A stretch of DNA of 44,315 nt from an uncultured Desulfosporosinus sp. (GCA_927405585.1 CAKMJS010000092.1:1-44315); one strand, 5' to 3'; positions 17,080-26,111 are shown, counted from the first letter of the stretch. Notes: generated by a model from the letters alone, not told the origin. Numbers and translations: made by a program.

Positions 17080-18386
17080 TGCTGCACATCCTTTCTCGTA
17101 ATGAAAGGCTCGTTAAACAGCGACAGCTGTTCTGGATAAGGTGACGGGAGTTTGTATTGATCGGCCATAAGTGCCCTAATGGCTCCATCGGACGTTATGT
17201 TTAAACCCTGCATGATTTTACCCTTACAAGTGATAAAATACTGAGCGCGTTTCAGGACGATACCCATTTTTTTGAGTCCGGAAAAATCAATTTGGCCGCT
17301 TCTTCTTGCGGTAAGAATTCGCTGGGCACTGGTCACGCCAATACCCGGAACTCTTAAAAGCATCTCATAGGGTGCTTTATTAATCTCTAGAGGAAACTGC
17401 TCTAAATGGTTGAGTGCCCAATTGCATTTGGGATCCACCTGTAAATTGAAATTAGGATTTTGTTCATCAAGCAGTTCTTTGGCTTCAAAGCCGTAAAACC
17501 GTAAAAGCCAGTCGGCCTGATACAGCCGATGCTCTCGTAAGAGAGGTGGTTTGATATCGATCGAAGGGAGCAGTGAATGCTCAGCCACCGGCATATAGGC
17601 CGAGAAGAAGACTCTTTTGAGATGGTATTTTCGATAAAGACCTTCGGTTAGGGTCAATATCGTATGGTCTGTGTCAGGAGTGGCCCCCACAATAAGCTGT
17701 GTACTTTGTCCGGCGGGTACGAATTTCGAAGCATGACGATACTGTGCAAGGTCGGTACTGTGTTCCTGGATCTGAGTACTAATCAGTCCCATGGGACGTA
17801 GGATGGACTCCTTCGTCTTATCGGGGGCTAAGAGCTTTAGACTCTCCTGAGACGGTAGCTCAATGTTAATACTCATGCGATCGGCCAAAAGTCCTAAGCG
17901 GGTAATCAGCTCACTCTCTGCTCCTGGTATTGCCTTGACATGGATGTATCCGCTAAAGTGGTAAACGTTGCGCAATAACTCAAGTGCCTTTATCATTTGT
18001 TCTGTGGTATTGTTTGGGTTTTTAATGACTCCGGAACTAAGGAATAAACCCTCTATGTAGTTGCGTCGATAGAAGTTGATCGTTAGTTCTGCAAGCTCTA
18101 TAGGCGTAAATCCAACTCTTGTGATATCATTTGATACACGATTGATACAGTACTTGCAATCATAGACGCAGACATTCGTCATCAACACTTTTAGTAACGA
18201 TATGCATCGCCCATCTGCCGAAAAGCTATGACAAATCCCCGCCTTTGCTGCACTACCGATACTGCCTGGCTTGCCACTTCGTTCAACCCCGCTCGAGGTG
18301 CAAGCCACATCATATTTAGCCGAGTCTGACAAAATCGTCAATTTATCAAAAATGTCAATCTTCCAACACCCCAAACTTTCATCCAA
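17058..18386 (-). CDS. TIGR03916 putative DNA repair/modification radical SAM protein
   Basis: A 442-residue radical SAM enzyme with the cluster motif CVYDCKYC (about residues 73-80) binding [4Fe-4S]-SAM. It also shows IDIFDKLTILSDSAKYD near the N-terminus and a helix-hairpin-helix DNA-binding motif late in the chain (RVPGIGVTSAQRILTARRSG, about residue 347). These match the TIGR03916 family linked to uracil-DNA glycosylase. The start is probably TTG 18386, although TTG 18374 is also possible; neither has a strong ribosome site. A near-consensus promoter with a Gram-positive LexA box in its spacer lies about 75-100 bp upstream, so SOS control is likely. The reaction is unknown. Confidence 0.88.
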   Translation of the reverse strand: MDESLGCWKIDIFDKLTILSDSAKYDVACTSSGVERSGKPGSIGSAAKAGICHSFSADGRCISLLKVLMTNVCVYDCKYCINRVSNDITRVGFTPIELAELTINFYRRNYIEGLFLSSGVIKNPNNTTEQMIKALELLRNVYHFSGYIHVKAIPGAESELITRLGLLADRMSINIELPSQESLKLLAPDKTKESILRPMGLISTQIQEHSTDLAQYRHASKFVPAGQSTQLIVGATPDTDHTILTLTEGLYRKYHLKRVFFSAYMPVAEHSLLPSIDIKPPLLREHRLYQADWLLRFYGFEAKELLDEQNPNFNLQVDPKCNWALNHLEQFPLEINKAPYEMLLRVPGIGVTSAQRILTARRSGQIDFSGLKKMGIVLKRAQYFITCKGKIMQGLNITSDGAIRALMADQYKLPSPYPEQLSLFNEPFITRKDVQQCLTVPI

Positions 18387-18459
18387 TCCTGAGACTATCC
18401 CACCGTAGTCTCGAACTTCATCTGTTTGTGGACGAGTTCAAAGAACGTTTACATATCAT

Positions 18460-18489
18460 ACTATAATATGAAACATATGTTCCTGTCAA
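18460..18489 (-). promoter_or_regulatory. SOS-type promoter with LexA (DinR) box
   Basis: On the minus strand, -35 TTGACA (18489-18484) and -10 TATAGT (18465-18460) are 18 bp apart. The spacer holds GGAACATATGTTTC (18483-18470), which matches the Bacillus-type LexA box CGAACRNRYGTTYC except at its first base. LexA bound there would block RNA polymerase. Confidence 0.75.
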
Positions 18490-18602
18490 AGGGGGAAATA
18501 CCAAACGTTTGTAAGACATGTGCTCGAGCGGGAGGGCAAGGTGAGTGACACACAACGAGGGGAAAGCGTTGAGGGATAGCAAACGAGAGGAGAATCGTCG
18601 AC

Positions 18603-19475
18603 TTGGCTAGAGTATTAGTGACTGGAATCACAGGAAATGTCGGAACCTATGTCTATGAAGATTTATTGGCAAGGCATCAAAAGGTTAAAGGGGCTGTTTC
18701 CTCCGTCCTCAAGGCAAAAAGAAAGTATAACTATGCCGAGTTAGTTGACTTTGATTTTTTGGACAAAAACACGTTTGAAAAGGCCTTAGATGAGGTTGAC
18801 AGAGTTTTTTTAATGAGACCGCCACAGATCGGAAATCCGGAAGAGTTGTATCCTTTTATTGAAGCAATGAAAGAGAAAAATGTGAAATTGTGTGTGTTCT
18901 TATCATTAATGGGTATCGAGAAAAATCCCATTCCGCCTCACTATAAAATCGAAAAGTACATCGAGAAGATGGGTCTGCCTTATTGTCACATTCGACCGGG
19001 CTTTTTTATGCAAAATTTATCTGGCGTTCATGCCGAGGAGATTAAAGAAAGCCAGAAGATCTTGATCCCGGCGGGGAGGAGTAAGTGTAGTTTCATTGAT
19101 GCTAAAGATATCGGACAGGTAATCGCCAAGGTGCTGTCGGACTATGCAATGTATCAGAATACCACGTTCACAGTTACGGGAAGAGAGGCCTTGGACTATT
19201 ATCAAGTCGCGGATATTCTTTCGGAGGTTTTAAATAAGAAGGTAACATATGCTAAACCCTCCTGGATTCGCTTCAGAAGGCAGATGATTAATGAACGTAA
19301 GTTGGACAAAAAACTGGTCAACGTCATGGTGATGCTGTATTTTATGACACGCTTAGGTACCGCCAGTGCGATACATTCTGATTTTGAGAAGATTATGGGT
19401 TATAAGCCTAGAACGCTCAAGCAATTCGCAGAGGAGAACAAGCTTGCCTGGATGGCAGAACCTTTGGTCGACTGA
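18603..19475 (+). CDS. NmrA-like NAD(P)-binding oxidoreductase
   Basis: A 290-residue atypical short-chain dehydrogenase. The N-terminal nucleotide-binding motif is VLVTGITGNVGTYV (residues 4-17). VDFDFLDKNTFEKAL, RVFLMRPPQI and CHIRPGFFMQN match the NmrA/quinone-reductase-2-like group, which bind NAD(P) and act as reductases or redox sensors. The start is TTG after AGAGGAG. It is divergent from the radical SAM gene and may share the 18387-18602 promoter region. No substrate is evident; it looks like a single-gene unit ended by the palindrome at 19523-19560. Confidence 0.8.
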   Translation: MARVLVTGITGNVGTYVYEDLLARHQKVKGAVSSVLKAKRKYNYAELVDFDFLDKNTFEKALDEVDRVFLMRPPQIGNPEELYPFIEAMKEKNVKLCVFLSLMGIEKNPIPPHYKIEKYIEKMGLPYCHIRPGFFMQNLSGVHAEEIKESQKILIPAGRSKCSFIDAKDIGQVIAKVLSDYAMYQNTTFTVTGREALDYYQVADILSEVLNKKVTYAKPSWIRFRRQMINERKLDKKLVNVMVMLYFMTRLGTASAIHSDFEKIMGYKPRTLKQFAEENKLAWMAEPLVD

Positions 19476-19522
19476 ATCTCTGGAGATATTCTGTGATAAA
19501 AAGGTGATTGGAACATTAGTTA

Positions 19523-19560
19523 TACCTCTATAAACCCGCACGTGCGGGGTTATAGAGGTA
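19523..19560. terminator. 38-bp loopless palindrome, probable terminator
   Basis: Two contiguous 19-base arms (19523-19541 and 19542-19560) pair with a single mismatch around a GCACGTGC centre. It lies 47 bp after the NmrA-like gene. A short T-rich run (CATTTTTC) follows about 14 bases later, so termination is plausible but not certain. Confidence 0.6.
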
Positions 19561-19731
19561 GGCGCTTGTCTCATTTTTCTTACAATGGAATATATTACTT
19601 ATAAGAGATTTAGTATTTATTATCGAGCTAGGGAGGATATATGATTCCTTTGGAGAATATGTCTGAATATAAGTTACAGAGATAAGGACGTCTGTCGACG
19701 GATTATTAAAGAAAGTGGGGAAAGTATATTG

Positions 19732-21078
19732 ATGAAAAAGAGATTATTATCCATATTGATTTCAGTGACTATGTTAGCCTTCACTACTAGCGCTTATGCT
19801 TCCACCACGAATAGACTAGCAGGGGCGACCCGCTACGATACTGCAGTCGACATTGCTCAGGACGGTTGGTATCAATCCGATTTCGCAATTTTGGCTTATG
19901 GTGAAAACTACCCCGACGCCCTAAGTGCTGCGCCGCTTGCTAAGAAATATAATGCTCCAATACTCTTGACAAGTACCAATAATTTACCAAGTGTAACAAA
20001 GCAAAGCCTGGCAAACTTGAAGGTTAAGACGGTATTTATTATAGGTGGAACAGGAGTCATACCAACTTCAATTGATGATGAATTAGTTTTGATGGGGATA
20101 ACACCGACTCGTATTGCAGGGCTGGACAGGTATGAAACATCCATTAAGATTGCCGAACGATTAAGTTCACCCTCAGAATTAATCGTAACGACAGGAGAAG
20201 ATTATCCGGATGCCTTATCAATAGCTCCCATTGCAGGCGCAAAACAGATTCCGATTATTTTAGTACCCAAAGGTTCTTTACCGCAAGCCGTAAAGAGTTA
20301 TATTGCGGCTCAAGGGATAAATAAAACTTATATCGTCGGCGATGCCAGTATTATTGAAGATAGTGTATATAACCAATTCCCTAATCCTGAACGAATAGTT
20401 GGAGCTGACAAATATCAACGGAATGTAGCGATAAACAAGAAATTTGAAAGTTATTTCACTGAAAATAGCCTTTGCTTAGCTAATGGAGAAGGATTTGCAG
20501 ATGCGCTGACTGGAGCAGCCTATGCTACGAAAATTAACGCACCCATACTTCTTGTTAAAAGCATTTCACCACAGGATACCAAGAATTATTATCGACAACG
20601 AATAAAAAGTGCAAATACAATGTATGTGTTTGGTGGAGCAGGCGTTGTTCCTGATAGCCTTATTCAAGATTTATTAATTGACACACCGATACCGCCCCCA
20701 ATACCGGTTTCTCGATCAGTCAGTACTAAACTTGTCGAGAATGCCCTAAGCTTACAGGGCGTTCCTTACGTCTTTGGAGGAACTAGTCGCAGCGGATTTG
20801 ATTGCTCAGGTTATGTCCAATACGTATTTAAGGGTTCAGGCATATCCTTACCAAGAACTTCTCAGTCTCAATTCAAGGTAGGGACCTCTGTAAGTCGAGA
20901 TCAAATTCAATCCGGTGATTTAGTATTCTTTACAACGTATACATCGGGTGCATCGCATGTGGGCATTTCTATTGGCGGAGGAAAGTTTGTTCATGCGTCG
21001 AATAGTGGCGTTCGCATTACGAATCTCAGTGACAGCTATTATGTTAGTCGATACTATGGTGCTCGCCGCGTACTCTAG
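19732..21078 (+). CDS. Secreted CWB2-repeat protein with NlpC/P60 peptidase domain
   Basis: A 448-residue exported protein. A signal peptide (residues 1-24, ending AYA) is followed by three cell-wall-binding type 2 repeats (about 27-115, 120-210 and 215-315, each with an RLAG/RIAG/RIVG...RY or KYQ opening and GENYPDALS-like core) that attach it to wall polymers. The C-terminal NlpC/P60 domain (about 330-448) keeps the catalytic Cys in FDCSGY and His in ASHVGI and FVHAS. It likely cuts peptidoglycan stem peptides. ATG 19732 with GGGGAAAG upstream is preferred over TTG 19729. It is a single gene with its own terminator. Confidence 0.9.
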   Translation: MKKRLLSILISVTMLAFTTSAYASTTNRLAGATRYDTAVDIAQDGWYQSDFAILAYGENYPDALSAAPLAKKYNAPILLTSTNNLPSVTKQSLANLKVKTVFIIGGTGVIPTSIDDELVLMGITPTRIAGLDRYETSIKIAERLSSPSELIVTTGEDYPDALSIAPIAGAKQIPIILVPKGSLPQAVKSYIAAQGINKTYIVGDASIIEDSVYNQFPNPERIVGADKYQRNVAINKKFESYFTENSLCLANGEGFADALTGAAYATKINAPILLVKSISPQDTKNYYRQRIKSANTMYVFGGAGVVPDSLIQDLLIDTPIPPPIPVSRSVSTKLVENALSLQGVPYVFGGTSRSGFDCSGYVQYVFKGSGISLPRTSQSQFKVGTSVSRDQIQSGDLVFFTTYTSGASHVGISIGGGKFVHASNSGVRITNLSDSYYVSRYYGARRVL

Positions 21079-21112
21079 AAGGTTTCAAGGACTCTTCCTT
21101 TATAGATAAGTA

Positions 21113-21206
21113 ACTCGTTCAACTAAAGTTGAACATCGAGATTTCTAGGGCGAAGCGAAGTACGAGGTACCACTCTCACTTGAGAAGTGGGAGTCTCATG
21201 ATTCGG
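21113..21206. mobile_element. Possible mini-element, copy 2 of the hairpin repeat
   Basis: The stretch begins ACTCGTTCAAC, has a first hairpin GTTCAAC-TAAA-GTTGAAC (21117-21134), and ends with a 10-bp hairpin ACTCTCACTT-GAG-AAGTGGGAGT (21172-21194) followed by CTCATGATTCGG. The two-hairpin plan is like the ends of IS200/IS605 elements or palindrome-associated mini-elements. No coding capacity is present. Confidence 0.45.
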
Positions 21207-21211
21207 GATGA

Positions 21212-21250
21212 ACAAGGTGTTTCGCGTTAGCGCGGAGCGCCTTGTTTTGT
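21212..21250 (+). terminator. Terminator after the CWB2-NlpC/P60 gene
   Basis: Fifteen-base arms (21212-21226 and 21231-21245, some G-T pairs) have a TTAG loop and a TTTTGTT tail. The stretch 21251-21449 after it holds only an 11-codon frame that I do not call as a gene. Confidence 0.8.
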
Positions 21251-21449
21251 TATACCACAATAGTAAGTGGAGGAATTGTCTTCTTAATTAAGATTGGAAT
21301 TGGAGGGATAGGTAATGTCAAGTGAATTATTTGATCAAGTGACTGGGTGAAGAGTGAGTATTAAAGAATAACTATGGAAAGAATTAACTATGGAAAGAAT
21401 ATTTTTGATTAGAAGTCTTTTACTTATTAAGTGTTAGAAAGGAGAGAGT

Positions 21450-22766
21450 ATGCGTAAGAGTGGAAAAACCCCGTTATTTAGAGCGAGAAGACTGGAAAAG
21501 GCCTTAAATAGTGGAGAGATATTTTTAAAGCTTGAAGGAGCTAATCCATCAGGGCATATTTATGACCGTATTGCCGAGGTTATCATAAAAGATGCTGTTG
21601 CTAATGGTTTTGAACAAATTTTGGTCGATGGGTCTGAATCCTACATACATTCAGTTATGTTCTTTGCTAAGATGACCCAACTCGAGGTCAAGGTGCCATT
21701 ATTCAAGCAAGAAAAATGGAAACTTGGGCATTTAACCGGTGCCAATTTATTGGATTTGAGGGATAAAAAAGACACATTTTCACGCCTACAATTAAGAGAA
21801 ATTGCAGAAAAAGACAATATGTACTTGACGTGCGAATGGGATATAAACTCTATGATCAGTCATCTCGTCTTAGAGGAAATGACGAAAGAGTGTTTAGATC
21901 GTATGAAGTTTGAAGTGGATACCATAACGGTTCAATTAGGATATGGCTACGCACTCTCAAGCATTTATAGTGGCTTAATCAAGAGTTGGATCAAGGAAGA
22001 ATTGACTCAGTTACCTCAAATATTGTGTAATTCTAGCCCATTAGGTCAAGATATGCATCATCAAACTGTTAAGGAGACGCAGACCGGCGAAATGGAAAGC
22101 CACGATAAACGTGCTGAACTCGCTAATAATATTATGAAAATTATTTTGGAGACTCGCGTTGAAACGATTGACATTGAAGAAGCAGATCTCAAGCAGGCAG
22201 CTAGTATGTTGCGTGAATTTGAGCATGTTATCGTTTCCCGAGCAGAAGCCTATTCAATGGCAGTGTTCATCAAGAAATCTCAGCAAGGACTGCTGAAAAG
22301 CGGGAAGCATTTAATCATTTTGAACGATGCACGAAGTGCCGTAGAAGTGAGTGAAATTACAAGTTTTAAAGAGAAAAGCAAAGAGGACTTTGTTTCTATG
22401 ATTGGAACTTGGTTAGCACCGTATAATGATTCAGTAGGTGAGACATTAGATGCCATTGAAAAAGCGATGAAAGAAGGGTTTTTGTTAATAGCTAAGCGAA
22501 ATGGAGAAGAACAAGGGATTTGTATCATTGTAAATATGGGCTTTGAACGGTTTATCCCCACATATCATCTAGCGTATATTGGTGTTAAGACCGGTAATCA
22601 AGGTCGTGGTGTAGCTTCAGAATTGATAAAACGTGCGATTGAAGTGACAGAGGGTAATCTATCCCTTCATGTAGATCTAGATAATAAACGCGCGAAAAAG
22701 CTTTACAGTAAGATGGGATTTAAACACACCTATGATCGTATGCTCTTTAAAGGTACAATCGAATAA
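21450..22766 (+). CDS. PLP-fold (threonine synthase-like) / GNAT acetyltransferase fusion lacking the PLP lysine
   Basis: A 438-residue two-domain protein. Residues about 1-310 resemble beta-family PLP enzymes of the threonine/cysteine synthase group (TPLFRARRLEKAL, then LKLEGANPSGHIYDR at 27-40). In active relatives that last motif is GSFKDR, with Lys forming the Schiff base; here Tyr39 stands at that place and no Lys occurs from 33 to 45. The C-terminal 110 residues are a GNAT domain with the acetyl-CoA loop GNQGRGVA and the LDNKRAKKLYSKMGF end. The start ATG follows AAAGGAGAG. The N-terminal half may bind a ligand without PLP chemistry. Function unknown. Confidence 0.82.
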   Translation: MRKSGKTPLFRARRLEKALNSGEIFLKLEGANPSGHIYDRIAEVIIKDAVANGFEQILVDGSESYIHSVMFFAKMTQLEVKVPLFKQEKWKLGHLTGANLLDLRDKKDTFSRLQLREIAEKDNMYLTCEWDINSMISHLVLEEMTKECLDRMKFEVDTITVQLGYGYALSSIYSGLIKSWIKEELTQLPQILCNSSPLGQDMHHQTVKETQTGEMESHDKRAELANNIMKIILETRVETIDIEEADLKQAASMLREFEHVIVSRAEAYSMAVFIKKSQQGLLKSGKHLIILNDARSAVEVSEITSFKEKSKEDFVSMIGTWLAPYNDSVGETLDAIEKAMKEGFLLIAKRNGEEQGICIIVNMGFERFIPTYHLAYIGVKTGNQGRGVASELIKRAIEVTEGNLSLHVDLDNKRAKKLYSKMGFKHTYDRMLFKGTIE

Positions 22767-22879
22767 AGCGTAAGTTGCCTGGAGCGTCATTTTCAGTGGC
22801 GAGGCTGGAAAAAGAAGAAGGTTTGAACACGAAAGGGTAGCGCTCAGAAATTTTTGATGGCCGAAATTCTTAAGACGGA

Positions 22880-22918
22880 GGGGGAATAAGCTTAAGTGAA
22901 GCATATACCCCCCTTTTT
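22880..22918 (+). terminator. Terminator after the PLP/GNAT fusion gene
   Basis: A GGGGG/CCCCC outer stem and GCTT/AAGC inner stem are separated by an unpaired A/T region and followed by five T residues. Confidence 0.75.
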
Positions 22919-22944
22919 ATTGTACTAAAGTGGTTTGATCTTCA

Positions 22945-23150
22945 GTTGAACGAGTTCACTTCCTGTAAAAGACTTATTACTCGTTCAACAAACATGAAGC
23001 TGAAAGCGTTTATTGACATATTTAGAATTCATGGAAGGAATAACGTTAATTGTCGGCGAAAAAGAGAGATATGGGTCAGTGAATACGTTCGACTAATCAT
23101 GAACATTTGAGGGTAACCACTCACTTCTAGAAATTCGAGTCAACGATTGG
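22945..23150. mobile_element. Possible element remnant, copy 3 of the hairpin repeat
   Basis: ACTCGTTCAAC occurs at 22979-22989 and inverted at 22945-22955. A degenerate hairpin block CCACTCACTTCTAGAA...GATTGG ends the region (23117-23150). The same 11-mer and a related hairpin bound the stretch at 21113-21206. The rest of the 433-bp gap holds no gene that I can see. Confidence 0.4.
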
Positions 23151-23199
23151 ATAAATGGATTGGGCGAGGATTGACTCAGGGCAAAAGGAGGTCGTTTTC

Positions 23200-25776
23200 A
23201 TGAAAAACTCGAGACAAAAATATTTATATTTTTTGGTTCTGGGTTTGGTGTTTCTGCTTTTTCATACGACCCAAGTCCTGGCTGTAGCCACCTCGGAAAT
23301 TAAAACGATTAACGTGGTGATGGATGACAACTATCCTCCATACTCATTTCGAGATAGTCAGGGTGATTTGCAAGGAATCACGCATGATCAGTGGAAGCTT
23401 TTTGAGCAAAAAACAGGGATAACTGTGAATATAACCGGGATGACTTGGAATAAAGCCTATGAGAGTATGACACATGGCGAGTTTGATGTCATAGATACGA
23501 TATCCTATCGTGAAGAGCGAGCTAAGATTTTTGATTATACAGAGCCCTATGCGACCATCGATGTCCCAATATATTTCCATAAGAATATTGCAGGAATTAC
23601 GGATGTCAAATCCTTAAAGGGGTTTACAGTGGCAGCGAAAAAAGGGGACAGCAGTATCGATGTTCTTAAAGACAATGGGGTTACCAACATTCAAGAGTAT
23701 GATACGGCCGAAACTGTCGTTCAAGCAGCCAAGGATCATAAACTCGTCGTCTTTGTGATGGGAAAACCTCCAGCCCAATACTACCTTTATAAGATGGAGA
23801 TTCAAGATGAATTTAATTATACGAGTACGTCTCTATATACCAGTCAATTCTTCAGAGCTGTTGAAAAAGGGAATACGGAGCTTCTGACCACCATTAACGA
23901 TGGATTTGCGAAGATTTCTGAAGGTGAATATCAGGTCATTGATCAAAAATGGTTTGGCTCAAAGAGTATACCCCTCCATGAACATCCCTTATTCAGGAGG
24001 ATGGTTATCATTGGAGGCGCAGTCTTTCTGTTGGCATTGTTGCTATTCATCTGGAACAGAACCCTTCAGAAAATGGTCAACCAGAAAACCGGTGAGTTGA
24101 CAAAGGCTCTTAGAACTACAAAAATTGTTGAAGAAGAAATTAGACTATTAAATACTGAACTCGAACTTCGAGTAGTCGAACGGACAGCGCAGTTGGAGGA
24201 TATAAATAGTGAGCTTGAAGAAAGCAATGCGATGCTCGAGGAAGAGATTGTCAAACGTGAAAAGGTTGAAGAGGAAATCAATCGATTTAATGAGGCCTTA
24301 GAAGATAAGATTAAATTGCGAACGTGTCAGTTAGATGACCTCAATACCGTATTAGAGGAACAGAACGCTTTATTACGTGAGTCACAGAGAGTGGCGCGTT
24401 TGGGGAGTTATGTAACGGATCTTAAAACAAGAGAATGGAAGTGTACAGCAGAGCTTCATGAGATTTGTGGTATTGATGAAACCTACCCTCACACCAAGGA
24501 AGGTTGGCTGAGGATTGCACATCCGGATTGGAGAGACCAACTATCCAAATATTTTAGGCACGTGACAAAGACGGAGAAGCGCTTCGATTTTGAATATAAA
24601 ATCCTCAGAATTAATGATGGAGAGGAACGTTGGTTACATGAACTTGGGAAAATTGAGTTCGACCACCAAGACCATGCCGTTCGCTTGATTGGCATAATTC
24701 AGGATATCACCGATCGAAAGCGTGCTGAGGAGAAAATAATTTATTTAAGCTTTCATGACCAATTGACGGGTCTTTACAATCGGCGCTTTTTCGATGAAGA
24801 GTTAACACGACTCGATGTCGAAAGAAATTATCCCTTGACTCTGGTAATGGGCGATGTCAATGGCCTTAAGCTGGTTAATGATTCCTTTGGTCATGCGGTT
24901 GGAGATGAACTTCTAAAAAGCGTTGCCGAAGTGTTACGTAAAGGCTGCCGAAGAGATGATATTATTGCCCGACTTGGAGGGGATGAATTTGTCATTCTGT
25001 TGGCTAACACAGATACGGCTGAAACGGAGCAAATTCTCAAACGAATTAATGCGTTAGCTTTACAGGAAAAAGTGGGTTCGCTTGAATTATCGATTTCTTT
25101 TGGCTATGAAACAAAGCGTCATGTAGCAAAGGATATTCGAGATCTTTTTAAAAAAGCCGAAGATAGTATGTACAAGAAAAAACTCTTCGAAGGCCCAAGT
25201 ATGCGTGGAAAAACCATCAATACGATTATTAGAACTCTTCACGAAAAGAACAGTCGGGAAGAACAGCACTCTTATCGCGTATCAGAACTTTGTCATAGGA
25301 TGGGGGAGGCACTTGGTCTACCGGAGGGAGAAATTCAGGAGCTAAAAAGTGTTGGCTTACTTCATGATATCGGCAAAATAGCGATTGACGAAAAAATACT
25401 CAATAAGCCAGGAAAATTGACACTGGATGAGTGGGAAGAAATCAAACGTCACCCGGAAATCGGCTATCGTATTCTGAGTACGGCCACCGATATGGGAGAA
25501 ATGGCGGAATACGTGTTGGCCCATCATGAAAGATGGGATGGCTTAGGCTATCCGAAGGGCTTAAAGGGAGAGAGCCTACCCCTTCAACCTAGGATTATAG
25601 CCATTGCTGATGCCTATGATGCCATGACGAGCTCCAGAAGCTATCGAGGAGCTTTGTCTCATGAAATGGCTATTAAGGAACTCCGGAAAAATGCCGGGAC
25701 TCAATTTGATCCGGAGCTGGTTAAGTTGTTTATTGACAAGGTGCTACAAACAAAAACTGTTGCGCAAAGGGAGTAA
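23200..25776 (+). CDS. Periplasmic-binding-domain sensor GGDEF/HD-GYP c-di-GMP protein
   Basis: An 858-residue protein. A signal peptide (about residues 1-28), an extracellular amino-acid-binding (SBP_bac_3) domain (about 40-270; VVMDDNYPPYSF...EFDVIDTISYREERAKIFDYTEPY), a TM helix (about 277-297), a coiled coil (about 305-400), a PAS domain (about 405-515), GGDEF (about 530-690) and HD-GYP (about 700-850) follow in order. The GGDEF site is intact (RLGGDEF) with an RxxD inhibition site five residues before it (RRDD). The HD-GYP domain keeps LLHDIGK and HHERWDGLGYPKG. It could therefore both make and degrade c-di-GMP in response to an external small molecule. ATG 23200 is fixed by AAAGGAGGT. 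Confidence 0.92.
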   Translation: MKNSRQKYLYFLVLGLVFLLFHTTQVLAVATSEIKTINVVMDDNYPPYSFRDSQGDLQGITHDQWKLFEQKTGITVNITGMTWNKAYESMTHGEFDVIDTISYREERAKIFDYTEPYATIDVPIYFHKNIAGITDVKSLKGFTVAAKKGDSSIDVLKDNGVTNIQEYDTAETVVQAAKDHKLVVFVMGKPPAQYYLYKMEIQDEFNYTSTSLYTSQFFRAVEKGNTELLTTINDGFAKISEGEYQVIDQKWFGSKSIPLHEHPLFRRMVIIGGAVFLLALLLFIWNRTLQKMVNQKTGELTKALRTTKIVEEEIRLLNTELELRVVERTAQLEDINSELEESNAMLEEEIVKREKVEEEINRFNEALEDKIKLRTCQLDDLNTVLEEQNALLRESQRVARLGSYVTDLKTREWKCTAELHEICGIDETYPHTKEGWLRIAHPDWRDQLSKYFRHVTKTEKRFDFEYKILRINDGEERWLHELGKIEFDHQDHAVRLIGIIQDITDRKRAEEKIIYLSFHDQLTGLYNRRFFDEELTRLDVERNYPLTLVMGDVNGLKLVNDSFGHAVGDELLKSVAEVLRKGCRRDDIIARLGGDEFVILLANTDTAETEQILKRINALALQEKVGSLELSISFGYETKRHVAKDIRDLFKKAEDSMYKKKLFEGPSMRGKTINTIIRTLHEKNSREEQHSYRVSELCHRMGEALGLPEGEIQELKSVGLLHDIGKIAIDEKILNKPGKLTLDEWEEIKRHPEIGYRILSTATDMGEMAEYVLAHHERWDGLGYPKGLKGESLPLQPRIIAIADAYDAMTSSRSYRGALSHEMAIKELRKNAGTQFDPELVKLFIDKVLQTKTVAQRE

Positions 25777-25839
25777 GCAATGATTACTATTCCCCATATA
25801 ATAGAAACAAATATTTATGTGAGGGGAGGGGATAGCAGT

Positions 25840-26064
25840 ATGCAGGATATTTTCAGTATTCTGACTGAACGGAGGATACAGGAAGCTATAGCTAGAGGTG
25901 ATTGCAAAAATCTTCCTGGGGCAGGGAAACCTCTAAAAATTGAGGGTTATTACTTTTTACCTCAAAAGCTCAGAGCAGCATGCACTGTCCTAAAAAATTC
26001 AGGCTATCTGGATCAAACCAGCAAAGTTGACGATTATGCTCCGTCTTCCCCTACACTCAAGTAA
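25840..26064 (+). CDS. Short DUF1992 (DnaJ-homologue subfamily C28-like) protein
   Basis: A 74-residue protein with the DUF1992 core: IFSILTERRIQEAIARGDCKNLPGAGKPL (residues 4-32), then LRAACTVLKNSGYL. Family members are usually over 100 residues and continue with a charged helical tail after the ...NAGYLP segment; here the sequence ends in a short unrelated tail, so it may be truncated. ATG 25840 follows GGGAGGGG and is preferred to ATG 25780. It lies 63 bp after the c-di-GMP gene. Role unknown. Confidence 0.75.
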   Translation: MQDIFSILTERRIQEAIARGDCKNLPGAGKPLKIEGYYFLPQKLRAACTVLKNSGYLDQTSKVDDYAPSSPTLK

Positions 26065-26111
26065 ACAAGAGAAAGGACTATCGAAATGAGGTAGTCCTTC
26101 GCTTGTTTATT
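26063..26111 (+). terminator. Terminator after the DUF1992 gene
   Basis: An inner stem AAGGACTA/TAGTCCTT and outer stem AAACAAG/CTTGTTT enclose an 11-base loop. The structure begins within the stop codon region. The following 26112-26307 shows no gene. Confidence 0.75.

Noticed and set aside
21315-21350. 11-codon frame with upstream GGAGGG, ending in TGA, considered as a Sec gene start
   Set aside because: Reading through the TGA gives only six more codons before TAA, and no homology is visible.
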